From positions 20,885-84,884 of the forward strand of contig JACPAG010000002.1 of assembly GCA_016180945.1 (NCBI GenBank): DNA of 64,000 nt. The letters are read 5' to 3'. The translations under genes and the position numbers were made by a program. This document shows, one piece after another, positions 52,259-60,932 of this stretch. The DNA comes from Candidatus Aenigmatarchaeota archaeon (GTDB lineage Archaea; Aenigmatarchaeota; Aenigmatarchaeia; GW2011-AR5). The notes under the pieces are model-generated. The model made no database searches. It saw nothing but the letters and a program-made list of their open reading frames with translations, and was not told the origin of the DNA. Position 1 is the stretch's first letter, and each line of letters starts with the position of its first letter.

Positions 52259-52814
52259 CTATCTTTACACCTTCTGGAATCGGACATTTGTTAGAGAATA
52301 CGCAGGCAAGCTTTATGATCGAACTGAGTTGCTTTTGTATCTCGTCTTTGGATTCATTACCATAGCTGATAAGCATCCTGTCTAAATCTCTTGGTTTATA
52401 ATTCTCGTGCTCATTATTCTCCACGTCATTAACGTAGAATTTTAGCGTCTTCGTTTCAGTATCGCAGAATTCGCTGTCAGTAATGAAGCATGTAGAATTA
52501 AATTTCATGCTCAAGGAAGCGAAAAACTCGCCAAGCGTCGTTTTTTCATCTTCCACGTGTATGACGCTGCCGCCGAAATCATTTTGTGTATGCAGATGCA
52601 TCCTTCTGTCCCTTTCGCTGTATTGCGGCAGTGCGAAATCCATTTCCTGGCCGCTAATGAAGACCTTGAAATCTACATGGATGTGAAATAATTCCTGTGT
52701 CTGTTTGGTTGCTGGTTTATTTTCATTCTTTATATCAAAAAACAACAGCAAAAGAATCATCGAAATGCAGACAATAAAAAAATATCTATGAAGATTTTTT
52801 GATTTTCTTTTCAT
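52248..52814 (-). CDS. Membrane-anchored exported HIH-protein
   Basis: 188 residues. N-terminal anchor at about 10-27; exported domain with FHIHVDFKVFISG, RRMHLHTQNDFGGSVIHVED and later Cys pairs. The His-rich strands resemble an uncharacterised archaeal/bacterial family of anchored proteins with HIH and HLHTHD-like motifs, possibly metal-binding. It follows tpiA on the same strand. Confidence 0.55.
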   Translation of the reverse strand: MKRKSKNLHRYFFIVCISMILLLLFFDIKNENKPATKQTQELFHIHVDFKVFISGQEMDFALPQYSERDRRMHLHTQNDFGGSVIHVEDEKTTLGEFFASLSMKFNSTCFITDSEFCDTETKTLKFYVNDVENNEHENYKPRDLDRMLISYGNESKDEIQKQLSSIIKLACVFSNKCPIPEGVKIVTL

Positions 52815-52825
52815 TATGATACACT

Positions 52826-53518
52826 TTACTTAAGCAAACCGCCCGCTATATCCCTCATCGCCTTTTCGATATCCGGCGCTTTTACGATGCCGGAGCTCAC
52901 GCCTACCCCGTCCGCGCCGAGCTCCACGGCCTTTCTGGCATCGTCGCTGTTCTTTATGCCGGCGCCGCAAAGGACTTTCGTTTCTGGCGATATTTTTTTT
53001 ACCCGCCTTACGGAGTTTGTTATTATCTCCGGCCTGGCTGTCGATACAGAGATGTTTCCGCCTACCAGTTCGGGCGGCTCTGCCAGAATCATGTCCGGCT
53101 TCAGCGACGCTATGGCCTCTGCCTCTTCGTCGCTCTTCGCGCATACGCATGAAATTAATCCGACTAGTTTGCACCGCTCAACGCATTTTCTGATGTCTTC
53201 GAACCCGATTCTTCGCTCGCTGTGGTTTATGAGCGTGCCGAGACCGCCGGCTCTTTTAACCTCCTCTGCCGGCACAGAGCCTGTATGCGCTCCCGGCTCT
53301 GCCGGGTCTATGCTCTGCGAAAACACAGGAATTGTTTTTGAAACATCCTTTAGCGAAAGATGACTCGGTGTAAGCACTATCTCTATGCCTGTTTCTTTAG
53401 CTACCCTCTTCGCCGTCTGCGCTATTTTCATTGCGTTATCCAAGGCCTCTGCATAGGTTTTCAGGTTTATTATCAGCAGCGGGTATTTTATCCCCTCACT
53501 TCGTGAGTCGATAGCCAT
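52826..53518 (-). CDS. tpiA: Triosephosphate isomerase (archaeal)
   Basis: 230 residues, the short archaeal form. INLKTY holds the substrate lysine, TLINHSERR the catalytic His, and ILAEPPELVGG the catalytic Glu; CGAGIKNSDDAR and GADGVGVSSGIVKA bind phosphate. An in-frame ATG at 53539 adds 7 residues. Last glycolytic gene of the operon fbp-pgk-gap-tpiA. Its opening codons ATGGCTATCGACT...GGGGATA resemble the leaders of the ferredoxin and methyltransferase genes. Confidence 0.93.
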   Translation of the reverse strand: MAIDSRSEGIKYPLLIINLKTYAEALDNAMKIAQTAKRVAKETGIEIVLTPSHLSLKDVSKTIPVFSQSIDPAEPGAHTGSVPAEEVKRAGGLGTLINHSERRIGFEDIRKCVERCKLVGLISCVCAKSDEEAEAIASLKPDMILAEPPELVGGNISVSTARPEIITNSVRRVKKISPETKVLCGAGIKNSDDARKAVELGADGVGVSSGIVKAPDIEKAMRDIAGGLLK

Positions 53519-53544
53519 ATTATGTTTCTTTGGTGTCATAAGAA

Positions 53545-54564
53545 TCAGGAAAACATGTTTTCAAGCTGCGATTTTATTTTTGTGATGCCCAGAATATCGT
53601 CAGTCATTCTCATCGAATCGTTTTTTTGCAGTATGCCTGATTGGGACGTTATAGCGTCAATGTTTTCAGCCACTACTACTGACTCCTGCGGCACGGCAAA
53701 TGCGATGAAAATATCGCTGCCGTTTGACATGAACGTGTTCATCAATAAGGCGGGCACGAACGTGTCGAATCTTTTCAGCCCGGTGTCCCTGGCCGCTTCC
53801 ACTATCTGCGAGCTTGTGGAAGCCGTGTTCAGGACAGCCACCCTCTCGTTTTTGAACAGGCCGTAAAGCTCGTCTTTTTTTGGCGCGGCCCCGTCAAATG
53901 TTATCCTCATCGAATTGATGTGGCAGTGTGTGTGAGGAACCTTGAATGCGATGCTGCTTATCGGAACGTCTATTACGCTTCTTACGTCGTCGGCATGATG
54001 GCTTTTGGCTTTCCAGTCAACCGCGTTCAGCGCCGACCCCTTTGCGTCGTTGAGGTCTGCTCCTCTTCGAATGAGAAGGGCGTCAATATTTTTTATCCTG
54101 TAGTTTTCGCCTATCGGCTTTATTATCCTGCAGTATGACGTCGTATTGCAGCTTACGACCCTTATGTACTCCTTTCCGGCAGCGAGGTCAAAATTGCACC
54201 TTGCATTGAAGCTGAATCCTACACTCGCTTCCTCGCCGCCCTGAAAAATAGCTTTTTTTCTTTTCGGCAAGTAAATATTCTGCTTGTTTTTCACGCCATT
54301 CCCGTCAGAAGAGGCGTCGACAACTATATCAGCCATATTTACAAGCTCTTCTACGCTTCCGCTTACCTCTATGCCTTTAGCCGCAAAGGATTTTGCCGAT
54401 TCGGCCGGCACGAAGAGCTTCATGCCTGCCATGACAGCAAGCTTTGCATCCTGGTCGGGCGTATACTTCGTCACGCCGAGCAGCTTCATTTTAGGATGTT
54501 TTGAAACAGCATCAGCTACGCGCTTGCCGATCGTGCCATAACCGTTTACACAGACATTTAACAT
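53545..54564 (-). CDS. gap: Glyceraldehyde-3-phosphate dehydrogenase (archaeal type II)
   Basis: 339 residues. VCVNGYGTIGKRVADAV is the nucleotide loop and SCNTTSYCR contains the catalytic Cys; HTHCHINSMRI is typical of the archaeal NAD(P)-dependent enzyme. It overlaps pgk by 7 nt and precedes tpiA by a short gap, so the genes are cotranscribed. Confidence 0.95.
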   Translation of the reverse strand: MLNVCVNGYGTIGKRVADAVSKHPKMKLLGVTKYTPDQDAKLAVMAGMKLFVPAESAKSFAAKGIEVSGSVEELVNMADIVVDASSDGNGVKNKQNIYLPKRKKAIFQGGEEASVGFSFNARCNFDLAAGKEYIRVVSCNTTSYCRIIKPIGENYRIKNIDALLIRRGADLNDAKGSALNAVDWKAKSHHADDVRSVIDVPISSIAFKVPHTHCHINSMRITFDGAAPKKDELYGLFKNERVAVLNTASTSSQIVEAARDTGLKRFDTFVPALLMNTFMSNGSDIFIAFAVPQESVVVAENIDAITSQSGILQKNDSMRMTDDILGITKIKSQLENMFS

Positions 54565-56009
54565 TTTACGGGCACCATGGACTTTATTTTTTCCTTTGTG
54601 TCAAGCAGCAGGAGTGACGGAAGATAACCGTGCATCAAAAATTCCAGCGTAGCCCCGCCGCCGATTGACACAAGCGAGAATTTGTAACCATAACCGAAAC
54701 TCCTTACCATATCCGCCGTGTCGCCGCCAGCCGCTATAGTAACCGTCCCTTCTTTTGTTGTTTCGGCTATGGCCTCTACGAGACCTTTGCTGCCAAAGGA
54801 AAATAGCTTGTTTTCATAAACGCCGACAGGACCGGCAAGAAGGATTGTATGGGCGTTTTTGATTTCTTTTCTCCACTCGTCCAGCGTTTTGATCCCTATA
54901 TCCCCGGCTATCATGCCTTCGCCCAGACGGTCTACGTAATGCGGGCTGCCGTCCTTTATTACGCCATGGTCTCTGGGAAGTTTTAACAAAATATTTTTTC
55001 CTTCCTGCTGTTTTCTTTCCACATTCAGCATCATATTCCCTGCCAGCATGACCTGGTCATATATCTGGTTCCATTCCACGTACGAGTCGCCTATAAGGCT
55101 TCTGGCCTGTTCTCTGGAGAGACTTTTTAATGTTCCGTCGCGTATATCAGAAAGATATTTTTCCGCTATCATGAAGGGGTAAACCATTGCGCCGCCGATT
55201 AATATTTTGTCGCCGCTTTTCATGTTCTGTATGAGCTTGTTTGCAACGTCTATCTTGGATACAATGCCCGGCTTGGTTTCTATTTTTTTGCCGCCCACGA
55301 CAAAAACAAACGGGTCCCTGTCTGTTTTTAAAAGATTGTCGAAAATGTCCCTGAGATAATCTATCTCGGCTTTTACCTGCATGCCCATCACGTTTATCTT
55401 CGTGTGCCTTGTTATCTCGCCTACGGTGGCGTTGTTTATGCGGTGTGCCTGTGCAAACCCGTCCTGCACGTATATCGTGCCAAGAGAAGCGATAAGCTTT
55501 GCAAACTCCTGCCCCGCAGGCTTGTCTCCGTTGTTCTCGCCCTCCCAGAAACGAAGATTATCCAGAAGTATGACATCCCCTTCCCCAACGTTTCTTTCTA
55601 TATAGTCCTTGGCGTATGCTATATAGTCAGCGGCATTTTCATAGAAATTCCCGTGGTCATCCAGCGCAGATATAAAGTGGATGCGCTCCTTCATCATGCC
55701 GTGCAGAAAATCAGCGGCCGGCCTTACCCTGAGCCGCTTGTCGTATAATTTTCCCTTGAATTTTGCATTCTCGCCTATCTTGTCCACATCATTTTTATCA
55801 GGCCGCCCGGCATACGTCAGAAGAATTATATTTCTGGCGCCTTTCTGTTTCAGCACCTTTAACGTTCCTTCCGCAGCCTCTATGCGCAGGCCGTCTTCGA
55901 TATTTCCCTTGTCGTCAAACGCATCGAAAGAAACCCTTAGAAGCACAGTCTGCCCTTTCACCAGGCTTTCGTCCAGATTATCAACACAGGCGATTTCTTC
56001 CAGGTTCAT
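54558..56009 (-). CDS. pgk: Phosphoglycerate kinase, divergent and long
   Basis: 483 residues against about 410 normally. C-terminal GGDTADMV and GGGATLEFL, LLDNLRFWEGE and QDGFAQAHR are clear PGK signatures. But the N-terminal RVDFN motif reads RVSFD and the SHLGRP histidine is replaced (TYAGRP), so three expected 3-phosphoglycerate-binding residues are changed. Insertions lie around 85-125 and 290-330. By operon context it should still serve the 1,3-bisphosphoglycerate step. Confidence 0.85.
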   Translation of the reverse strand: MNLEEIACVDNLDESLVKGQTVLLRVSFDAFDDKGNIEDGLRIEAAEGTLKVLKQKGARNIILLTYAGRPDKNDVDKIGENAKFKGKLYDKRLRVRPAADFLHGMMKERIHFISALDDHGNFYENAADYIAYAKDYIERNVGEGDVILLDNLRFWEGENNGDKPAGQEFAKLIASLGTIYVQDGFAQAHRINNATVGEITRHTKINVMGMQVKAEIDYLRDIFDNLLKTDRDPFVFVVGGKKIETKPGIVSKIDVANKLIQNMKSGDKILIGGAMVYPFMIAEKYLSDIRDGTLKSLSREQARSLIGDSYVEWNQIYDQVMLAGNMMLNVERKQQEGKNILLKLPRDHGVIKDGSPHYVDRLGEGMIAGDIGIKTLDEWRKEIKNAHTILLAGPVGVYENKLFSFGSKGLVEAIAETTKEGTVTIAAGGDTADMVRSFGYGYKFSLVSIGGGATLEFLMHGYLPSLLLLDTKEKIKSMVPVKC

Positions 56010-56046
56010 AAGTATCCCATTTTATTGGATAAGTCCTATTTTCTGA

Positions 56047-56151
56047 TTACAAACCTTTTGTATAGCCATCAATTACATCAATGAGCATAGTCTGGTTTGT
56101 CTGGATGTCCCTTAAAATACGCCCGTCGGTTGTATTTCTTTGTATTGTCAT
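56047..56151 (-). CDS. 34-residue orphan between fbp and pgk
   Basis: MTIQRNTTDGRILRDIQTN then QTMLIDVIDGYTKGL. It starts 2 nt after the fbp stop, as expected of a cotranscribed small gene. It may be chance. No family recognised. Confidence 0.3.
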   Translation of the reverse strand: MTIQRNTTDGRILRDIQTNQTMLIDVIDGYTKGL

Positions 56152-56153
56152 AA

Positions 56154-57254
56154 CTAATCCTGCTTTCTTAGCACAAATTTCTTGTCCAGTTCCTTCAGCT
56201 TATCAGCAAGTATGGTATACTCTATTTCTTCCATCGGCAGCATCGCAGGCATCACAAATCCCTGCTCGCGCATCAGGAATGATTTTGTTGCGGCAAGCCG
56301 CCTCACTTCGTCAAACACGGGATCGTCGAATGCGTCGCCCATGGCCGTGAACTTGCCGTTGTGCATTGAGAAGAATAGCCCGCTTATCAGAGGATTGCAA
56401 TAGTATACAGAAGACGGCGAATTTAGGACCACAGGCATCAGGGCCATGTTATGGCTGCCCCTTGTATCGCCGGCCACGTAGTGCGCATACTTGAACATCG
56501 CCCCTATCTCTTCCGTGGCGAGGAACGGCCGCTGGACGCGTACGATAGCTATCGGGTCGTCCTTGCCGGAGTATTTGCCGCTGATGTTATGAAGCCGGGA
56601 CGTGCTGACAGCGGCTATCTGCTCGCTATTGCTTCGGGAATGGATTTTTTCAATGACGAATCTGTGCGGATTGAAAAGCAGACTTGCTATGTCCACGTAT
56701 TCTTCCGGCGTCTTTAGTTCGATTATCTTATCTGCTTCCGTGTTGGCCACGTCCATTATCGTAAACACAACGCCCTTTCGCATGTCGTTGCTGAGCATGA
56801 GGCCGGGCGAACGGGACACTTCGACAAAGCCGTAGTACAAAGGCACGTTAAACGCGCCGGGCTCTGTTTTGTCTGCGGCAAACAGCATCACGGCCTCGTT
56901 CGGCCTTTCTTCGAACTCTATTTCCGCCGAACCCGGTCCTAGACCGCGGACATTTCCGGAAAAAGCAGTTTTAAGCATATCCTGCCCTGCTCCATAGAGG
57001 CCCTGTTCTTTGGCGACTTCCGTAGCCTCCATGAACGCGTCAAAAGCCAGCTTATGGATTTCAGCGTTGTTAACCCCCCTCGTGTGGCTCATGAGTATGT
57101 GAATATCGTCTCCCGTATAGCCGATATAGCTGTCGAGAAGCAGTTTGCTCTCCGAAACGATTTTTTTTACAGTCTCTACCAATTCTTTGCTCGGCTTTGT
57201 ATGGCCCCCAACGCCGCCAACGTCGGCCTTTATCGCACTAAGCGTAATTTTCAT
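56154..57254 (-). CDS. fbp: Fructose-1,6-bisphosphate aldolase/phosphatase
   Basis: 366 residues. Begins MKITLSAIKADVGGVGGH, the hallmark of archaeal bifunctional FBP aldolase/phosphatase; YTGDDIHILMSH and the MLFAADKTEPGAFN segment carry metal and Schiff-base residues. It makes fructose-6-phosphate from triose phosphates, a one-way gluconeogenic enzyme. It leads the operon; a TATA box is at 57283-57292. Confidence 0.94.
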   Translation of the reverse strand: MKITLSAIKADVGGVGGHTKPSKELVETVKKIVSESKLLLDSYIGYTGDDIHILMSHTRGVNNAEIHKLAFDAFMEATEVAKEQGLYGAGQDMLKTAFSGNVRGLGPGSAEIEFEERPNEAVMLFAADKTEPGAFNVPLYYGFVEVSRSPGLMLSNDMRKGVVFTIMDVANTEADKIIELKTPEEYVDIASLLFNPHRFVIEKIHSRSNSEQIAAVSTSRLHNISGKYSGKDDPIAIVRVQRPFLATEEIGAMFKYAHYVAGDTRGSHNMALMPVVLNSPSSVYYCNPLISGLFFSMHNGKFTAMGDAFDDPVFDEVRRLAATKSFLMREQGFVMPAMLPMEEIEYTILADKLKELDKKFVLRKQD

Positions 57255-57282
57255 TTAGGCACCAAAAGTTCATACTTTTTCA

Positions 57283-57292
57283 TACTTTTATA
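57283..57292 (-). promoter_or_regulatory. TATA box of the fbp-pgk-gap-tpiA operon
   Basis: GTATAAAAGT on the minus strand, about 30 nt upstream of the fbp ATG. The upstream gap (57255-57535) also contains palindrome D and a smaller inverted repeat AATATGCA/TGCATATT (about 57391-57411); no gene is seen there. Confidence 0.6.
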
Positions 57293-57318
57293 CTTATCTA
57301 TCAGACCTTGGATGAATT

Positions 57319-57336
57319 GACGCACCGCTGTGCGTC
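57319..57336. repeat. Family D palindrome, copy 3
   Basis: GACGCAC cgct GTGCGTC followed by AGTCTGTT; its reverse complement with flanks nearly matches 26901-26929. Confidence 0.65.
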
Positions 57337-57535
57337 AGTCTGTTTTAAGTCGAGTGCGATGGAGTGTGGGATTTGTGGTCCTTAGCTGAATATGCAATAA
57401 GGGTGCATATTTCCTAATTACTGTTATTCGATTAGTGAATACACCTTATTTTTCTTTTTACCTGAAACCTTTTTAACGCTTGATGGATTCCTTTTTCTAC
57501 TGGATTTTTGATACAAGACTATACACACGGTGGGA

Positions 57536-58369
57536 TTACGAAACCCTTATGTCAATCCTGTATTTCCATATCCCCGGGCCGTAAGGCAGGACCTTGTTTA
57601 TGGAAATGATTTTTGATTGTTTTCTTGTTTTTTTCACGGTTCCGATAACGCTTTTTGAAAAATCCTTTATTTCATCTTCATTGGCAAATGCGTATAAGTG
57701 TACAAAGCCTCTTTTCTTTAAGCATGTTAGTGCCTCGCCCAGATAGTTCTGACCTTTTTCCGGCAGCGGCATCATAACCCTGTCGCACGTGCCAGCAAAG
57801 CGTGACGACTTCTCTTTCACGTCGCCAAGGACAATCTGGATATTCTCCAGCTTGTTCAGCTTTATGTCCTTCCAGAAGTACCTGCATGCGTCCGGATTTA
57901 TCTCGATGCCAATGACTTTAGAAGGCCTTGCCCTTTTGCCTATTATCACGGGAAAAGTTCCGGCACCCGCAAAGAATACCATGACCGTTTCTTTTTCTTT
58001 CACCTGGCCAGCCATGCGTAATCTTTCCGTCCCTTCCCGCGGCGAGAAATAAACCTTTCGCGGGTCAAGAAGAAAACGGCAGCCGGCCTCGTTATGCACC
58101 ACTTCCGTATTTCTGGAACCGGCAATTATTTTCATTTTTCTAAGCCTGTAGATCCCTTTTCTTTCAGAAGCCTTTTCCAGCACGGATTTCACATTCTTGT
58201 GCTGTTTCATCAGTGCAGCAGCAATAGCCCTGGCCTTTTGTCTCAGTTCTTTTGGCACCTCTATTATAGCCACAGCCTTTTCCCTGTTGCCTATGATATC
58301 AAACGAGGAGGGAACGTGCCTTAGCTGTTTCTTTGTAAGCTTGCCCTTTAACAAATCCCTGAGAGCCAT
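57536..58369 (-). CDS. trm5: tRNA (guanine-37 N1)-methyltransferase Trm5
   Basis: 277 residues. Class I fold with VMVFFAGAGTFPVIIG as SAM loop and DRVMMPLPEKGQNYL as the Trm5-type active-site segment (PLP where others have NLP). It makes m1G37, the substrate of Taw1. Shorter than the three-domain Trm5b; the N-terminal D1 domain is reduced. Divergent from the kinase gene. Confidence 0.82.
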   Translation of the reverse strand: MALRDLLKGKLTKKQLRHVPSSFDIIGNREKAVAIIEVPKELRQKARAIAAALMKQHKNVKSVLEKASERKGIYRLRKMKIIAGSRNTEVVHNEAGCRFLLDPRKVYFSPREGTERLRMAGQVKEKETVMVFFAGAGTFPVIIGKRARPSKVIGIEINPDACRYFWKDIKLNKLENIQIVLGDVKEKSSRFAGTCDRVMMPLPEKGQNYLGEALTCLKKRGFVHLYAFANEDEIKDFSKSVIGTVKKTRKQSKIISINKVLPYGPGIWKYRIDIRVS

Positions 58370-58403
58370 AGTTACTTTTTAAATCATTGGACTTAAAAAG
58401 AAG

Positions 58404-58958
58404 ATGATGAGAAAAATTAACGTTATAGGCATTGTCGGCCTTATAGGCGCAGGCAAGGATACGGCTGCCGATCACATAGCGGAAAAATACGGCTACCATA
58501 TAATCTCTTTCCGCGACCTTGTGAAAGAGGTCACTGAAAAAGAAGGTCTGGAACCGACTAGGGAGAATTTGCAGATGACCGGCAAAAAGTACAGGGAAGA
58601 ATACGGAAAGGAATATTTTTCAAGGCTGGCTGTAGAGAAAGCCAAGTCCATAGAAAAGTCCATACTGAAAGAAATGCGGACAAAAGAGGACGTAGAGCTG
58701 CCGAAAAAGGTTTTTGGAAAGTCGATGGTAGTAATAAATATAGAAGCTGAAAAAACGCTTCGTTTTGAAAGGCTTAGAAAAAGGGCCAGATTAGGAGATC
58801 CGAGAACAATGGAAGCATTCGAAGCGCAGGAGAGACGGGAACAAGAACTGGGCTACACAAAGGCCATAGACTTCGCGGACATAACAATCCAGAACAATTC
58901 CACTTTCGACGATTTGTATAAAAGGATAGACGAAGCGATGAAAAGTATTAATCAATAA
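58404..58958 (+). CDS. P-loop kinase, UPF0200/dephospho-CoA-kinase-like
   Basis: 184 residues. Walker A GLIGAGKDT at 12-20, an AMP-kinase-like lid with RLRKRARLGDPR, and a C-terminal DITIQNNSTFDDL. It resembles archaeal UPF0200 proteins, related to dephospho-CoA and nucleoside-monophosphate kinases. The substrate is not known. adk follows after 24 nt. Confidence 0.7.
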   Translation: MMRKINVIGIVGLIGAGKDTAADHIAEKYGYHIISFRDLVKEVTEKEGLEPTRENLQMTGKKYREEYGKEYFSRLAVEKAKSIEKSILKEMRTKEDVELPKKVFGKSMVVINIEAEKTLRFERLRKRARLGDPRTMEAFEAQERREQELGYTKAIDFADITIQNNSTFDDLYKRIDEAMKSINQ

Positions 58959-58982
58959 AAATGTACTATTTCAGTGATACTT

Positions 58983-59597
58983 ATGAACATCATCCTCCTC
59001 GGCCCGCAGGGCTCCGGCAAAGGCACGCAGGCTACGCTTCTGTCCGGCAAAATGCAACTGCCGAAGATATCGACAGGCGACCTGCTAAGAGAGATTGCCC
59101 AGGGCAAAACGCCTTTGGGCGAAAAGATAAAGTCTTACCAATCAAAAGGCCTGCTGGTGCCGGACGGGATAGTTATTGAGGTAATAAAAGGCCGCATACA
59201 AAGGAAGGACTGCAAAAACGGCTTTATATTAGAGGGATTTCCCAGGACCTTGATGCAGGCAGAGCATCTTGGAAAAATTACAGCCATAGACAAGGTTGTT
59301 CTCCTCAAAATCAGCGACGCAGAAGCTGTAAGTCGTTTATCCACCCGCCGCCAGTGCAAAAAATGCAACGCCATATACAGCCTGAACAACATCGAAGGCA
59401 ACAAGTGCGCCAAGTGCGGCTCTGATTTGTACCAGAGGGAAGACGACAAGCCGGGTGCCATAAAAAAACGGCTGCAGCTTTACAAGAAAGAAACGGAGCC
59501 GCTGATAAAATACTATGGCAAAAGGATCGTGGAAATAGACGGCTCGAAGCCCGTGGAAAATGTTTTGAATGACATACTGAAGAAGCTGGGCGCCTAG
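58983..59597 (+). CDS. adk: Adenylate kinase with zinc lid
   Basis: 204 residues, bacterial-type fold. P-loop GPQGSGKGTQ (7-16), STGDLLRE, GFPRT, and a lid with four cysteines (CKKCNAIYSL...CAKCGSDLY) for zinc. It equilibrates ATP, ADP and AMP. The ATG at 58983 is preferred to a GTG nine bases upstream. Confidence 0.95.
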   Translation: MNIILLGPQGSGKGTQATLLSGKMQLPKISTGDLLREIAQGKTPLGEKIKSYQSKGLLVPDGIVIEVIKGRIQRKDCKNGFILEGFPRTLMQAEHLGKITAIDKVVLLKISDAEAVSRLSTRRQCKKCNAIYSLNNIEGNKCAKCGSDLYQREDDKPGAIKKRLQLYKKETEPLIKYYGKRIVEIDGSKPVENVLNDILKKLGA

Positions 59598-59611
59598 GCT
59601 GCGTTTCTATA

Positions 59612-59730
59612 ATCACATCTTCTTTATATACCACCGACTTTAGTCGGTGGTTTGCGAGAAGATGGGATTCAGATGAACATTGTATTTTATCATGGTCTAA
59701 AGACCATGGTTTTCAATGTTCATCTTAGAT
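59612..59730 (+). repeat. Family A structured repeat, copy A3
   Basis: ATCACATCTTC...TCTTAGAT. First hairpin CCACCGACT/AGTCGGTGG; second stem reads GATGAACATTG and its partner CAATGTTCATC, both changed relative to A1/A2 (GAAGACATTG/CAATGTCTTC), and apical arms CATGGTC/GACCATG. These paired changes are direct evidence for a conserved structure. Confidence 0.75.
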
Positions 59731-59775
59731 TACCATTACAAAATACTTTAAATAACTATTTATGTAAAATTTGTA

Positions 59776-60639
59776 ATGGTATATATGAGAATAGTCAAAC
59801 GGCAGAAAGGGAACAAATTCTACTTCTACATTCAATACTCTTTCAGGGAAGGCGGGAGGGTAATAACTAAGGAAAGATATCTTGGGCAAGCAGTGCCAAA
59901 AAATATAGAGCAGATAAAAGAGAGGTTTGCTGAAGAGGAAAGAAGCAGAATTTACGCGAAACTGGAAAAGATAAGTGAGGATTTCCAAAGGTATTGGGGC
60001 AGACTGCCAAAGAGTGTACAGGAAAAGGAGAAAGAAGAAATCGCAATTGCGTTTACCTACAATACCAATGCCATAGAAGGCTCGGCGATAACGCTTCCCG
60101 AGACAAGGGAAATACTGAAAGATGGGATAGCCCCGAAAAAGCCTATCAGAGACATAAAAGAAACAGAGGCTCATTCAAAGGTTTTCTTGGAGATGCTTGT
60201 CAAAAAAGAGGATATCACAAAAGAATTATTGCTCAGATGGCACAAAGAAATATTTAGTGAGACTAAACATGATATCGCAGGAGTTTTTAGGAATTATTTA
60301 ATAAGAGTCGGCTCGTACGTGGCACCGGACTGGCAGGATGTCAAGAAATTAATGAACGAACTCGTTGAATTTATTAATAAATCAAATACGAATCCGGTTG
60401 AACTCGCAGCCCGTGCACACTATAGGTTTGAAAAAATTCACCCTTTCGGTGATGGTAATGGAAGAATAGGCAGACTTCTAATGAATCGTATACTTTGGCG
60501 TGCTGGTTATCCAATGCTTATAATAGAGTACAAAAAGCGAAAATCTTATTACAAAGCCCTAGAAAAAGACGAGGAAGGGTTTGTTAAATACTTTATACGA
60601 AAATATTTATCGGCACATAGGAAAAGATTGGGTTCGTAG
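59776..60639 (+). CDS. Fic-family AMPylation enzyme
   Basis: 287 residues. Catalytic loop HPFGDGNGRIGR (about 219-230) is intact. An inhibitory-helix motif TNAIEG near residue 100 ([S/T]xxxE[G/N]) lies N-terminal to the Fic core, making this a class II, self-inhibited Fic protein. The first 60 residues are a basic beta domain. Its TAG stop is inside the following tRNA-Pro gene. Target proteins unknown; possibly a toxin-like mobile gene. Confidence 0.88.
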   Translation: MVYMRIVKRQKGNKFYFYIQYSFREGGRVITKERYLGQAVPKNIEQIKERFAEEERSRIYAKLEKISEDFQRYWGRLPKSVQEKEKEEIAIAFTYNTNAIEGSAITLPETREILKDGIAPKKPIRDIKETEAHSKVFLEMLVKKEDITKELLLRWHKEIFSETKHDIAGVFRNYLIRVGSYVAPDWQDVKKLMNELVEFINKSNTNPVELAARAHYRFEKIHPFGDGNGRIGRLLMNRILWRAGYPMLIIEYKKRKSYYKALEKDEEGFVKYFIRKYLSAHRKRLGS

Positions 60640-60777
60640 TTTAGCTTGGTTACAGCCCTTTTGCGACAGACCGACGCACTTTGGTGCGTCTAGTTGTTTC
60701 AAAATCGCTGGCGGAAATTCCAAATAGAATCCGTGCTTTGGGAGCATGAGACCCCTGTTCAAATCAGGGCGGACCCA
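60630..60777 (+). tRNA. tRNA-Pro (UGG) with D-loop intron
   Basis: Exons 60630-60651 and 60726-60777. Acceptor GGGTTCG/CGGACCC, D-stem GTTT/GAAT, anticodon stem CGTGC/GCATG with loop TTTGGGA (anticodon TGG), T-arm CCCTG TTCAAAT CAGGG, discriminator A. ATATTTAT about 28 nt upstream can serve as the promoter, although it lies in the Fic gene. Confidence 0.88.
60652..60725 (+). other. 74-nt BHB intron in tRNA-Pro D-loop
   Basis: Central helix TTGG (60646-60649) with CCAA (60720-60723), bulges TT^A and AT^A; the intron stem CAGC/GCTG follows after an internal loop. The spliced D-loop is identical to that of the second tRNA-Pro. It shares CAGCCCTTT, palindrome D (60673-60690), GTTGTTT and CGCTGGCGGAAA with the tRNA-Gln intron. 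Confidence 0.78.
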
Positions 60778-60780
60778 TTC

Positions 60781-60895
60781 CCAATCCCTTTCTTTACAAA
60801 AGAAAGGTCTAGGGTTCATGCAAAGGATTTTAATAAAATCCTTTGTAGCATCAAATGATTCCTGAAGGAACATTTGATTGTACCCCCAAAGAAAA
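60781..60895 (+). repeat. Hairpin cluster between the two tRNA-Pro genes
   Basis: Three hairpins: CTTTCTTT/AAGAAAG, CAAAGGATTTT/AAAATCCTTTG (about 60820-60845), and ATCAAATGaTTCC/GGAAcATTTGAT (60851-60878). They resemble the nested palindromes of families A and B. No protein gene is seen. Confidence 0.45.
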
Positions 60896-60932
60896 ATTCT
60901 ACTTTTATAGATTATCTTCCACATATTCGGTA

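Noticed and set aside
60653..60726. Box C/D guide RNA inside the tRNA introns
   Set aside because: No convincing C (RUGAUGA) and D (CUGA) pair with the right spacing; only an isolated CTGA in the Gln intron.
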